From assembly GCA_030849075.1 (NCBI GenBank), contig JASAOO010003539.1:1-64000 (forward strand): 64,000 nucleotides of DNA. Reading direction: 5' to 3'. The notes under the pieces are model-generated. The model was not told the origin of the DNA and ran no database searches. It saw nothing but the letters and a program-made list of their open reading frames with translations. The stretch comes from Zelonia costaricensis. Its lineage: Eukaryota > Euglenozoa > Kinetoplastea > Trypanosomatida > Trypanosomatidae. The position numbers and the translations under genes were made by a program. Below are positions 9,257 to 19,379 of this stretch, one piece after another; the stretch's first letter is position 1; each line of letters opens with the position of its first letter.

Positions 9257-11980
9257 ATGGACAAGCTCAAGGAGGCGTTTGGGCGGGTGGACAAGTTCTC
9301 GCTCGAGAACGCGAATGGGCTGTGCGACGAGGTGGAACGCATCGAGGACACGCTGCTCGGCGACGCGAGCAAGGGCGAGGCAAGCGGCGCCTTCATGAAC
9401 ACCGCGCTGCAGCGCATCCGCGACCTTACCGAGGTGCTCGTCTGGATGGACCGCCACCGCGACGAGTGGTTTGAGCGCGTGATGGAGCGCAACGTCATGA
9501 ACACGCTCGAGCGGCTCATCACCAACGGCCTCATGCCCGCGGCCGTGAAGCTGCAGAGTCTGCAGTGCGTCACGGTCCTCCTGCAGAACCTCTCCCGCAC
9601 TTCCTCGCTCTTTTATGTCTGCAGCAACAACCACATCAACCGCATGGTCGCCGTGGAGTTCGACATCCAAGACGACGAGTTTGTCTCCCTCTACGTCTCC
9701 TTCCTCAAGTCCTTGGCGCTGCGCTGCACACCGGACACGGTGCAGTTCTTCTTCGACGTGCAGAGCGACGCCTTCCCGCTGTGGGACCGCGCCGTGCGCC
9801 TGCTCAGCTCCGACGACGCCATGGTGCGCACCGCGGCCAAGCAGATCATCGTCACGGTGGCGCAGCTGCGTGACGCGGCAGTGCTGGCCTTTGTGTCCAA
9901 GTCGATCAACGACGTCTTCCGCAGCGTGTTGCGCTTCATCGACGCGCAGCTCATGCGGCTCGCATCGACGCTCCCGTCGTGGGGACCACCAGCCAGCAGC
10001 GCGCAGCCGCGGCAGCAGCCCACGCTAGTCAACCTTCGCGCCACCACGGTACAGCTAGAGGACCTGGAGGACGAGTTGTTGTACGTGAACGATCTCTGTC
10101 GCACACCCGTGCCCCGTGCGGGGGAGCAGGCCGGGGCGATGCTGCGGCAAGTGCTGTTCCCACGCCTGCACGCGACGGTAGAAGCAGAGGTCGGCAGCTC
10201 GCAGCCCGCATCGCCTGGTCGGCCGAGCAGCAGCAACGTCGCCTACGCCCCCGCGAGCACCGCGCTGGCCTTTCTCCTGTACTGGATACACGTCAACACG
10301 GACTCGTACATCACCACCGCCCTGGTTTGCTTTTTCCTCCAGCCGCCAGACCACAGCACGGCAACGTCGCAGGCCACCGTGGCCGCCCTCGTGCTCGAGT
10401 CGCCGCGGGTAGACCTGCACGAGGTTGTGGTGGAGGTCTGCCGCTACGCGCAGCGCCGCGTGCAACAGGCCGCCGCAGCGGCGCCCGCCACCACGGTCGC
10501 AACGCCGACCCCAGCGAGCTCGCTCTTGCGGCCGCCGACGTCGCTCGCGCAGTTCTTCTACACCGACACGCCGCACCAGCAGACCGGCCGCATCATCGTC
10601 GGGGGGCCCGGCACCACGATCCTGCCGCCCAAGGCAACGTTTGTGCAGAAGGCGTGGCCGTACCCGCCGCCGCCCACCACCGCCGTCACGGCCGTCACCG
10701 CACTCCTGCCGCACATCGTGGCGGCGCTCTACGGGCAGCTCAAGTATTTCCAGGTGACGCGTCTACGCTGCCTCGTCGCGACGCTGGCGCTCCTCCTTGA
10801 GGTGCTGCCCGTGGACTCGCCGGACGCGCCGTCTCGGACGACGCACGTGTACGTGGAGCTGATGAAGCTGGTGCAGCGCCGGATGCTGGAGTGTGTGAAG
10901 CAGTACGCCTCGGCCATTCAGGCCGCAACAGCTGCGCGGGCGGCGGCTGACGGCGACGTGCCGCTTTCCCGCATTTCCTTTGTTGACATCATCGAGTCGG
11001 TCGACGAGGAGGCGGTGCTGCCCATCCGCGACCCGTACGCGGTGTTCTTCCTCAAGCTCAAAGAGGCCGCGCAGTGGATCGAGGCCGTGGACGCGGCGGC
11101 AGGAGCGGCTCTGTGGCTGTGCAGCACTGCGGGGGCACCGCCACCGCTGGACCCCCGGAAGGACCTGCATGTCTTCTGCCCGGGCTTTCCCCTCCTCTCG
11201 CAGGAGCGGAGCGGCCTCGCGCTGAACCCCTGGCCGCCGCTGCTGCCCATGACCTACCAGCAGCAGCCCGGCGACGCCGCCGATTGGGCAGCTGCCTACC
11301 AGGCAACGCAGGAGAGCGTTGTGCGCGCCTTCGACTACACCGCGCGGTCACCCGTGTCGGAAGAGGAGAGCGAGCTGAGTCTGTATGTCGCGTTCCTCCT
11401 CATCCGCCGCGCGTTTGCCACGCTCGGCGGGCGCGGCCTTGGCGAGGAGGTGCTGCATGCGACCCTGCAGCAGCTCCGTCCACGCCACGAGGTGTCCACG
11501 TACTTCACGCTGGCCGAGTCCACCGTGGACCTCTCGGTGCGGTGCGAGCTGACGAGCGAGTGGCACCCAGACAACTACACACCGCCGATCCCACCGCTCG
11601 GTACGCCGGTGTGTCTGGTCGTACCGTGCACCACCTCCGTGGCGGAGGGACGCGAACTGCTTCTGCTGGAGATTCCGGCCTGTGTGCCAGAGCACGTGCG
11701 GGTGCAGGAGCTGCGCTGCGGCGAGTTCAAGCGCCGCGTCCTCTGCAGCCTCGACCTCGCGTTCGTCGCCATTGCACTGCACCCGCAGTACGCCTTCAAA
11801 GTGGTGGTGTCGTACCAGCTGCCCGGTCACATGGCGGTGCTGCACCTCGTCACGGCAGACGCGCCAACAGCGCGCCGCGTCGTGACAGACGTTGAGAAGG
11901 CGGCCACTGTGTGCCGGCAGCACGGCGCTTCCCTGTGCTTCGGACTCATGAACTACCGGAGTGCTCTCATCGATGTGTAG
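9257..11980 (+). CDS. CLEC16A: CLEC16A homologue (FPL domain)
   Basis: CLEC16A (fly ema, nematode gop-1) is an endosome-associated scaffold acting in endolysosomal trafficking, autophagy and mitophagy. The 907-residue product carries the FPL domain at about 45-205. The motifs LTEVLVWMDRHRDE, LQNLSRTSSLFYVCSNNHIN and DDEFVSLYVSFLKSLALR align closely with the family, and the armadillo-like helical pattern continues after it. The middle (about 235-480) contains Ala/Pro/Thr-rich inserts. The C-terminal third has the conserved-looking block ending AASLCFGL-type sequence before LIDV. The ATG at 9257 is placed directly before the conserved start (MDKLKEAFGRVDKF) and after acceptor 9218; the long upstream open frame is pyrimidine spacer. 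Confidence 0.85.
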   Translation: MDKLKEAFGRVDKFSLENANGLCDEVERIEDTLLGDASKGEASGAFMNTALQRIRDLTEVLVWMDRHRDEWFERVMERNVMNTLERLITNGLMPAAVKLQSLQCVTVLLQNLSRTSSLFYVCSNNHINRMVAVEFDIQDDEFVSLYVSFLKSLALRCTPDTVQFFFDVQSDAFPLWDRAVRLLSSDDAMVRTAAKQIIVTVAQLRDAAVLAFVSKSINDVFRSVLRFIDAQLMRLASTLPSWGPPASSAQPRQQPTLVNLRATTVQLEDLEDELLYVNDLCRTPVPRAGEQAGAMLRQVLFPRLHATVEAEVGSSQPASPGRPSSSNVAYAPASTALAFLLYWIHVNTDSYITTALVCFFLQPPDHSTATSQATVAALVLESPRVDLHEVVVEVCRYAQRRVQQAAAAAPATTVATPTPASSLLRPPTSLAQFFYTDTPHQQTGRIIVGGPGTTILPPKATFVQKAWPYPPPPTTAVTAVTALLPHIVAALYGQLKYFQVTRLRCLVATLALLLEVLPVDSPDAPSRTTHVYVELMKLVQRRMLECVKQYASAIQAATAARAAADGDVPLSRISFVDIIESVDEEAVLPIRDPYAVFFLKLKEAAQWIEAVDAAAGAALWLCSTAGAPPPLDPRKDLHVFCPGFPLLSQERSGLALNPWPPLLPMTYQQQPGDAADWAAAYQATQESVVRAFDYTARSPVSEEESELSLYVAFLLIRRAFATLGGRGLGEEVLHATLQQLRPRHEVSTYFTLAESTVDLSVRCELTSEWHPDNYTPPIPPLGTPVCLVVPCTTSVAEGRELLLLEIPACVPEHVRVQELRCGEFKRRVLCSLDLAFVAIALHPQYAFKVVVSYQLPGHMAVLHLVTADAPTARRVVTDVEKAATVCRQHGASLCFGLMNYRSALIDV

Positions 11981-11987
11981 CAAGGGC

Positions 11988-12012
11988 GTGTGTGTGTGTG
12001 TGTGTGTGTGTG
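11988..12012. repeat. GT microsatellite
   Basis: Twenty-five bases of alternating G and T just downstream of the CLEC16A stop codon. Similar runs follow other genes in this window and are typical of trypanosomatid UTRs. Confidence 0.95.
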
Positions 12013-13666
12013 AGCGCGTCGTGCTCACCGTTCTTTCTTGTTCCCCACACCCCCAGCGTGTCGGCGCGTGTGCGGCAGCGAAAGGGGCCTTTGCAGGTGA
12101 GATCATGTGTTTCTTGTCTGTGATGGCGGATCGCCTGCCATTGCCGTCGTGGTGTGTAACCGCGCTCGTGTCTGTTCGGGTGAGTGCGGGTGTCAGTGTG
12201 TGTACGGTGCTGTGTCAGAGTGTGTAGGTGTCACATTGGTTTTGTCGCCGACGTCGCTCGCAACGGGGGACGAGCAAACATACGCATGATGAAAACGAGA
12301 ACAAGCGATGCACCAACCGCTGCCCATGGGTCGCGTCCCACCAATAGTGCCAAGGCCGGTGCCGCCGCGCATCGCCTGGCACAACACAAAACAAAAAGAA
12401 CCTGCCGTCGAGGGAGGAACGCGCACCCAGTATACCAGGTACCTTCTTACGACACGGCGACTTGCGTTGGTCCTCGGCTCCTTCGCAACCTGTTTCACAA
12501 ACCCGCGCACGAGCGTCTTCTCTTCTTTTGTGTTGCCCTGCCCATCACTTGCTCTCTCTCTCGCTCTCTCTTTCTTTCTTTCTTTCCTTTCCGTCTTTCT
12601 CCTGCCACTCCTTCCATCTTCCTTGTGGGCTCCTCCTCCGCGTCACACGGACCTGCACCCCACGCACGACCGCGCACCCACCCCCCACCCCCCAAGAACG
12701 CCCTCCACGTCTTACTTCACTTCTTAACTCGCCCTCACCAGCCTCTCTCCCCCTTTGTTCTTTTCCTTCTCTCTTCTTTTTGTCTCTTGTTTGTTTCTGC
12801 GCGTGTACACCGGTGCCAGTGGGTGTTCCGTCCTTAGTGTTGACTCCTCGTCACTCCTCCTCGCTAGCCTTCAGAAGCAGCTTGCCCTCCCTGTCTCTCT
12901 CTTAGCAAGTTGCTTTTCTTTCTTGTTTAGCCACCGCACGCGCACTCCCTCACGTCAGCGAGGCGCCGCGGCACAGAAAGCGCAGCTACCGTTGCAGCAC
13001 ACACGCTGCCGGACTCGCAAGGCCCTTGCCTCACACGCACACGCCGTCTCTCTCTCTTTCTTTGTCGTTGCGACCACTATCAGTCTCCGGGAGGCAAAGA
13101 AAAGGTCAAACCCAAAAAGCGGTGCCACTTGTGCGCTGCGAAACCCCTCCCTCCCCCTTCCTGGCCGACTTGCTTCTCTTCCTTCTCGTTGTCGTTGCGG
13201 GTCGATCTGCGTCGTTTTTTGTGTTGCGCTTTCCGTCGTCAGCTCCTCCACACTCGCTTCCGTCACAAAATAAAAAGGTGGACAGATCCCCAACGTCCCC
13301 CTCTCTCCCTCCCCCCCCCCCCGGCCGGCCCCCTCATCGCCATTTCTTTTCTTGTTTGTTTCTTTGCTTCTCCTTCACGTCTTCTCGCGAGAACGGACCC
13401 CCACCCCCGACCCTACCTCCACTCCACCTCACACACACACACACACGCATAGACCACAAACCTGACGCTCGAGAGTCACGCCAGTCCGCACCCACTTCCC
13501 GTCTCATCCGTCCGTCTCTCCCCCTGTTGTTGTTCTTCTTCAAAACGGTAGACTGCTGTGCGCTCGGCTTCGCCACAACCTGTGCTACCCCATTGCACGT
13601 CAATCGCACCCTCTCCCTTTCTCATACACAACCACTTCCTTTTCTGTTTCTTTTCCTTGCGACGCC

Positions 13667-13668
13667 AG
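13667..13668 (+). promoter_or_regulatory. Splice acceptor for SET-array gene
   Basis: A 40-base pyrimidine tract (cctttctc... to ttttccttgc) ends at gacgccag, with AG two bases before the ATG at 13671. This fixes the start codon and excludes the long upstream open frame (from 13026), whose translation is low-complexity Ser/Pro/Leu. Confidence 0.6.
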
Positions 13669-13670
13669 CC

Positions 13671-16600
13671 ATGAAGGCCCCCACCGCGTTCAGCGTGGGC
13701 GACATCGTCGTCCCGCTGCCCCGCAGTTTTGCCGTGTGCGAGGACCGGCTTGTGCTGCCGGACGGCGTGACGGTGCGGCACGGCGACAACTTCAACGTCA
13801 CGATCATCAGCCACTTCCTCGTCGCCGTGAAGCCCTTCAGCGCCGATGCCGAGGTGATCGTCAACCTCAACCTGTGCTTCTACGACCTCCTCAAGTCGGG
13901 CCTCTCGCCAACGACGCCGGCCGCGGAGTGCTGCGAGACGCGCACCCCCAATGCCGCCGTGGCGCACACGTTTGAGCGGCCCGCCGTGCCGGGCTTCCGC
14001 TACCTCGCCGACGAGGCGAAGCAGGAGCTGTACCGGTTCGCGGATGAGCAGGTGCGGCAGCTGGCGATTCGCGACGGCTTTCTGCCGCGTGGCAGCGACG
14101 AGGGTGGACTGACCGTGGCGCAGGCGAAGCCCGGTGAACCGATCGCGGTCAGCACGAAGGAGCACGAGGAGGGCGACGTCGTCTTCGAGACGACCGGCGT
14201 GCCGCTGCCCTTTCCCGTGCGCAGCACCGTTGAGCTGCCCGGCGACTCGCACCTCCGCCTCACCGGCGGCTCCGAGTTCCTGCAGCACTCGTGCCTGCCC
14301 AACATGCGCCTCGAGATCGACGGCGCCCGCATCCGCGGCATCGCCCTGCGCACCATCGAGGCCAACGAGAAGCTGACGTACAACTACCTGACGACGGAGT
14401 GGGAGATCAGCAAGGTGTTCCACTGCTCGTGCAACGTGTACTGCTGCTACGGCCTCATCAAGGGCTTCCGCTTCCTGGACCGCGAGCAGCAGGAGCACCT
14501 CCTGCCGCACTGCAGCCCCGCCGTGTGCGAGAAGTTCCGCTCGCCGCTGCTGTCGGGCGCCACGCTCGGGGCCCTCAGCGGCAGCACGGCGCTCTTCACC
14601 ACGGCGGAGGGCCGCCTCACGGCCCAGCGCGACCTCGACGCCGGCACGGTGCTCTTCGACGTCTGCGGCACCCCGCGGCTGGACCGCAACGAGCTCGTGC
14701 TGGACCGCCTGCGCCTGTCGCACTCGTGTGACGCGAACACCATTCTGGTCAACGGCCGCGTCGTCGCCTCGCGTCCCCTCGCCGTGGGTGACGCCGTCAC
14801 GTGCAACCTGAACCTCCTCTACTACACCCTGTCTCCTCCGCTGCCGTGCGGCTGCGGGGCCGCGAGCTGCACGGGCCACGTCCAGGGGTTCAAGGCGCTG
14901 CCGGTGGCGCGGCAGAACCTGTGGTGGAGCTGGGCGGCCAACGCCGTCCGCGCGGCCGCGCTGGATGACGGGCGGGCGATCGTGTCGGCCAGCGCCGTTG
15001 TCGAGGTGCGGCGCACTGCCGCGATCGGCGACGCCACCTTTGCCGCGCGCAACATCGCCGCCGCCACCCGCATTTTCCACGTCCACGGCCTCGTGCTGCC
15101 CTTCCCCACCGTCTACACCATCTACCTCGGCGAGGGCAAGCACCTGCTCTTCGCCGACGGCGCCCAGTGCCTGGCGCACAGCTGCAACCCGAACACCCGC
15201 ATCGTCGTGAACCCCGACACGGGCAGCCTCGACTGCTTTGCCCTGCGCGACATCGCCGCCGATGAGCTCGTCTCCTTCAACTACCTCACGACGGAGTGGG
15301 ACATGAGCGAGCCGTTCCCGTGCGCGTGCGGCAGCACCGATTGCTACGGCCGCATCGCCGGCTTCCGTCACGTGCCGCGGGGCGGCCAGCTCAAGCTGTG
15401 GAGCATGGCGACGCGGGCTGTGCAGTCGCTCTTTGCGCAGAGCATCCGCCAGACGGCCAGCACCCTCGCGACGCTGAACAGCGCGCTCATCGCCCCATCC
15501 GGGCACAACGGGTCGCTCTGCCTGTGCGAGGACCTCCCCTCCGGCACCGTGCTCTTCGAGGCCGTCGCGGGCTTCACGGTGGAGGGCGGCCGCGTCTGCT
15601 TCGGCGACATCCTGCTCGCCCACGCGTGCAACGCGACGGCGGTGCTGCTCGAGGGCCGCGTGGTGCTGCGCGACGCAAGCACGGCCGGCACGCAGGTGAC
15701 CGTGAACGTCAACCAGATCTGCTACCAGCTTGCCACGCCCTTCACGTGCCACTGCGGCGGAGCCGACTGTGCCCAGCACGTTGGCGGCTTCGCGGCGCTG
15801 CCGGACGCGGAGAAGGCGCGCCTGCTGCTGTGCACCGCGCCGGACGTTCGGGCGGCAGCGGCGGCGGCCGGCTACACGATCCCGTGTCCGTGCCCGCTTG
15901 TGCACGTCAAGGCGAATGGGGCGATGGGGCAGGCAACGTTCGCGGCCCGCCGCATCCCAAAGGGCACGCGCTTCTTAAAGGTGCACGGTCTCGTGCTGCC
16001 CTTCCCCACCGTCTACACTATTCAGCTCGAGCGCGGCCGCCACCTGCAGTTTGCCGACGGCGCCCAGTGTCTGGCACACAGCTGCACCCCGAACGTGCGC
16101 GTCATGGTGGACGCAGAGAGCCGCTCGCTCGACTGCCTCGCCCTGCGCGACCTCGCCGAGGGCGAGGTGATCGCCTTCAACTACCTGACGACGGAGTGGG
16201 ACATGAGCACGCCGTTCCCGTGCCTGTGCGGCGACGCACAGTGCTTCGGCCGCATCCGCGGCCTCAAGTACCTCGCGGCGGAGCAGCGGCAGCGACTGTG
16301 GTGGATGCTCACCCCGGCGATGCGCCAGCTCGCCGAGCAGTCGGCCAATTGGAAGGCCCTCGCAGGGGCGCAGCTGCGCACGGACACGGCAGGGCACGTG
16401 CGGGCCGCCAAGGAGCTGACGGAGGGGCTGCCCATTCTCCAGGCCTCGCAGGTGCAGCTGCGGCGTGGCGGCGCCATCGTGGACGGCGTGCTGCTTCGCC
16501 ACAGCTGCGCGCCCACGGCGGCGGTGGTGGAGCGGCGCGTCGTCATGACAGTCACCGTGTGCGCCGGCAGCGAGATCACGCTGGACCTCCACTGCCTCGC

Positions 16601-18107
16601 CTACACACTCGACGAGCCCTTCGAGTGCGACTGCGCGGCCGAGGCGGCGCCGCACACCGTGACGGGCTTCGCCGGCCTCAGCGCGGCGGCGCAGGCGGGC
16701 CGGCTGATCCTGACGGAGCCGTCGGTGCGGGCCGCGGCCCTGCGTGACGGCTACCACGTGCCGTGCAGCTGCCCCCTGGTCGAGGTGCACGCCAATGGCG
16801 AGATGGGGCAGGCCACCTTCGCGGCCGCCAACATCGCCGCTGGCACGTGCTTCTTCCAGGTGAAGGGGCTCTGCCTCCCGTTCCCGACCGTGTACACGAT
16901 CATGCTGGACGAGGGTCGCCACCTCCTGTTCGCCGACGGTGCCCAGTGCCTGGCGCACAGCTGCGACCCCAACGTGCGAGTCCGCGTCGATGCGCGCAAC
17001 AACGTGCTCGAGTGCCAGGCCCTGCGCGCCATCGCCGCCGGGGAGCTGATCGCCTTCAACTACAACGCGACGGAGTGGGACATGAACACGCCGTTCCGCT
17101 GCCTGTGCCGGTCGCCGCAGTGCGCGGACGAGATTCGTGGCTTCAAGCACCTGTCGCAGGCGCAGCGGACAGCGCTGCAGCGGCAGGCGACGCCGGTCAT
17201 CAAGGCGCTCGCCTCGGCCTACGCGGATGTCCAGCTGCCCGCAACGCTGCTGCGCGCCGGGCCCGACGGCCGCCTCACCTCGTCGCGCGCCGTGGCGAAG
17301 GGCTCGATCCTGCTCGAGGTCATGTACCTCGATATCCAGCCGACGCAGATCTGCGTGGGCCGCCACTACGTCGTGCCGCACGACGCGCAGCACTACAACT
17401 GCGTGCTGGTGGAGGGCCGCCTCATCGCGAGCCGCGCCATCGCGCCGGGGGAGCCGCTGCTGGTGAACATGGACTTTTTTGTGTACGACATGACCGCCCT
17501 CTTTCCGCACACCTTCGACGAGGCGTGCAAGGGCTTCAAGTATATGGACGAGGCGGTGAAGCAGACGTGCCTTTACCTCTGCGAGCCGCCGGTGCGCGCG
17601 CGTGCGATGCGGGAGGGCTGGATTGTGACGAGCACACAGGACGCCCTCGTGGTGCGGCCTAACGGGGACATGGGGCAGACGGCGTACGCCAAGGTGGACG
17701 TTGCCGCCGGCACGCGGCTGTTCCACTGCACCGGGCTCGCGATTCCGTTCCCGACCATGTACACGATCTGCGTCGGCCACCACCAGCACCTCCTCTTCGG
17801 CGATGCGGCGGAGTGTGTGGCGCATCACTGCGACCCCAACGTCGCCGCGTGTGTCGGCGAGGAGGGCGAGGGCACTTTTGACTTTGTGACGCTGCGCGAC
17901 ATCGCCGCCGGGGAGATGGTCACCTTCAACTACACGACCACCGAGTGGGACATGAACACGCCGTTTGTGTGCCTGTGCGGCTCGCCAAAGTGCGCTGGCA
18001 CGATCCAGGGCTTCAAGCACCTGAAGGAGGCTGACCAGCAGCGTCTGTGGCCCATCACGTCAGACGTGGTGAAGGATCAGTGGAAGGTCTACACCGGCTC
18101 CGCGTGA
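13671..18107 (+). CDS. Tandem SET-module protein, five paired repeats
   Basis: A 1478-residue protein built almost entirely of SET-like modules alternating in two types. A modules keep the SET core: G-x-M-G-Q-x-T/A-[FY]A start, LPFPTVYTI, then LAHSC-x-PN, ALRDIAAGE, FNY and EWDM, and a post-SET C-x-C-x4-C. Their HSC/HHC motifs lie at residues 206, 503, 803, 1096 and 1385, a spacing of about 295. B modules are shorter and degenerate: HSC/HAC at 351, 651 and 944, lost in the fourth, and no recognisable motif in the N-terminal one. Each B also ends in a GF-x-x-L stretch like A. SET domains are usually S-adenosylmethionine-dependent lysine methyltransferases. Here the Asn of the canonical NHSC motif is replaced in every module (Q, A, A, A, A in A; S, A, R in B), so activity is uncertain. 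No signal peptide or membrane segment. Confidence 0.85.
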   Translation: MKAPTAFSVGDIVVPLPRSFAVCEDRLVLPDGVTVRHGDNFNVTIISHFLVAVKPFSADAEVIVNLNLCFYDLLKSGLSPTTPAAECCETRTPNAAVAHTFERPAVPGFRYLADEAKQELYRFADEQVRQLAIRDGFLPRGSDEGGLTVAQAKPGEPIAVSTKEHEEGDVVFETTGVPLPFPVRSTVELPGDSHLRLTGGSEFLQHSCLPNMRLEIDGARIRGIALRTIEANEKLTYNYLTTEWEISKVFHCSCNVYCCYGLIKGFRFLDREQQEHLLPHCSPAVCEKFRSPLLSGATLGALSGSTALFTTAEGRLTAQRDLDAGTVLFDVCGTPRLDRNELVLDRLRLSHSCDANTILVNGRVVASRPLAVGDAVTCNLNLLYYTLSPPLPCGCGAASCTGHVQGFKALPVARQNLWWSWAANAVRAAALDDGRAIVSASAVVEVRRTAAIGDATFAARNIAAATRIFHVHGLVLPFPTVYTIYLGEGKHLLFADGAQCLAHSCNPNTRIVVNPDTGSLDCFALRDIAADELVSFNYLTTEWDMSEPFPCACGSTDCYGRIAGFRHVPRGGQLKLWSMATRAVQSLFAQSIRQTASTLATLNSALIAPSGHNGSLCLCEDLPSGTVLFEAVAGFTVEGGRVCFGDILLAHACNATAVLLEGRVVLRDASTAGTQVTVNVNQICYQLATPFTCHCGGADCAQHVGGFAALPDAEKARLLLCTAPDVRAAAAAAGYTIPCPCPLVHVKANGAMGQATFAARRIPKGTRFLKVHGLVLPFPTVYTIQLERGRHLQFADGAQCLAHSCTPNVRVMVDAESRSLDCLALRDLAEGEVIAFNYLTTEWDMSTPFPCLCGDAQCFGRIRGLKYLAAEQRQRLWWMLTPAMRQLAEQSANWKALAGAQLRTDTAGHVRAAKELTEGLPILQASQVQLRRGGAIVDGVLLRHSCAPTAAVVERRVVMTVTVCAGSEITLDLHCLAYTLDEPFECDCAAEAAPHTVTGFAGLSAAAQAGRLILTEPSVRAAALRDGYHVPCSCPLVEVHANGEMGQATFAAANIAAGTCFFQVKGLCLPFPTVYTIMLDEGRHLLFADGAQCLAHSCDPNVRVRVDARNNVLECQALRAIAAGELIAFNYNATEWDMNTPFRCLCRSPQCADEIRGFKHLSQAQRTALQRQATPVIKALASAYADVQLPATLLRAGPDGRLTSSRAVAKGSILLEVMYLDIQPTQICVGRHYVVPHDAQHYNCVLVEGRLIASRAIAPGEPLLVNMDFFVYDMTALFPHTFDEACKGFKYMDEAVKQTCLYLCEPPVRARAMREGWIVTSTQDALVVRPNGDMGQTAYAKVDVAAGTRLFHCTGLAIPFPTMYTICVGHHQHLLFGDAAECVAHHCDPNVAACVGEEGEGTFDFVTLRDIAAGEMVTFNYTTTEWDMNTPFVCLCGSPKCAGTIQGFKHLKEADQQRLWPITSDVVKDQWKVYTGSA

Positions 18108-19379
18108 GTGACACAGACGCGTGGAGTTGGGAAGGGGAGGAAGGGGGGAAATGAGGCGCAGCAGGGGCGCTCAGAGTCGTCACCAGCGCTTTGAATTGCC
18201 GACGGGCCACCGCGGCGCTCTCGGGCTGCCTCGCCCCTCTTCCTGCTCCGCTCCTCCACGGCGCCGCCACCAGTACGCTTCATTTATTTTTCTTTCTTCG
18301 TTTCCTTCTGTTTCCCTCTTGACTCCTCGCTTCTCCTCTTCACGTGCGTCCTGAGCTGCTGGCTGGCGACGTCGGCACGCGGACTGCAGCCATCATAAAA
18401 CCCACTAGCCCACCCACCCCGCCACCTCTCCTTCCTCTCTCACCTTTGGTACTTCCTCGGGCCTTCGCTTTTTTTTTTGTGTGTGTGTGGAGGGTGTGGG
18501 GGTGGTTGGGGGGAGGGAGGGGCGACTCACCAGTCTCTTTTCCGCCTCCCCTCCTCCCTCCCCGCATCTCTTCCTCGGCCGTCTCCCTCACTCTTCTTCT
18601 TTCTTTTTTTTTCGTTTGTCCGTCCTCCCCGCCGCCTTTGTGCACCGGCGCCTCCCAACCCCTACTGACGCGGATGGGGCTGTGGCGACCGTGGGGAAGG
18701 GGAAGGGTCGAGTGCCCGATCTAAGCACGAGCCCCGCTGCACCCGACGTCGTCTTGAGGCGGCGCACTTGCGGGAGCACGACGTGAGCATTGTGCGAAGA
18801 CTTGCTGCGTTTGGCAGCGGCTGCCCCCCTCCCAGCGGCTGCGTCTCCACATTCACAAAAGGGGGAAGGTGAAAAGTGGCTCAAGGTAAAACAAGAAAGC
18901 GAGCAAGGGCGGGGAGCATTGCATGGAGCCAAGGACGTGCATGCGCCATTCACCGTCGGCTGTTTCGTCGCTGGCCCCCGTCGTGCACTGCAGGCGGCCC
19001 AGCGCTTGACCGCTAGCGCAAGAGCAGAGAGTGCCTTCACGCCGGTCACGGCACGGCAAACGAAACTGCCACCGGCACCATCTGCCCGCTCCTGAGTACA
19101 CCAACCGTATCTCCGTTGTTGTTGATTTTTTATGTGTGTGCCCTCTTCCGTCGTTGCCTTCTCGTGTGCTCAAGCATGTGCCCAACACATGGGCGCCGTG
19201 CTTGAACGCCAGATCCCCCGTCTACCATAAAGTGACGTGGCATGAACCACCAACCCCCACCCCATAGATGCACCCGCCGACGCCCCAGCTGTACTGACCT
19301 AGTACTGCCTCTGTGTGGATTGTCTTGACAGTCTCCCTTTTTTTTTCTCCTCGCCGTGCTGCGAAGCTGTAGACCCACA
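18108..19379. other. 1.27-kb spacer
   Basis: C/T-rich runs at about 18270-18350 and 18540-18650, a T run followed by GT repeats near 18470-18490, then mixed sequence. The last pyrimidine tract (19331-19352) precedes AG 19365-19366. No gene recognised. Confidence 0.6.
19365..19366 (+). promoter_or_regulatory. Splice acceptor fixing ePHD gene start
   Basis: The tract gtctccctttttttttctcc is followed by the first AG at 19365-19366 (a second is at 19371-19372). Both lie downstream of the earlier in-frame non-ATG codons and upstream of the ATG at 19380, so 19380 is the first start in the mature mRNA. Confidence 0.55.

Larger units (their letters stand above)
11981..13670. other. 1.7-kb spacer before the SET-array gene
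   Basis: Begins with a GT microsatellite (11988-12012) eight bases after the CLEC16A stop. The rest is largely C/T-rich, with dense TCTC runs at 12548-12600, a C run at 13311-13322 and CA runs near 13430-13445. The final tract, about 13614-13660, ends at AG 13667-13668. No gene recognised on either strand. Confidence 0.6.

Noticed and set aside
13026..13670. N-terminal extension of the SET-array protein
   Set aside because: Low-complexity Ser/Pro/Leu/His translation of a pyrimidine tract, upstream of the acceptor at 13668.
13476..15905. 809-codon open frame on the minus strand
   Set aside because: Antisense to the SET-array gene; an artefact of GC-rich codon bias. Composition is His/Arg/Ala-rich without any domain.
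15975..18020. 681-codon open frame on the minus strand
   Set aside because: Same reason: shadow of the SET-array gene, and no recognisable motif.
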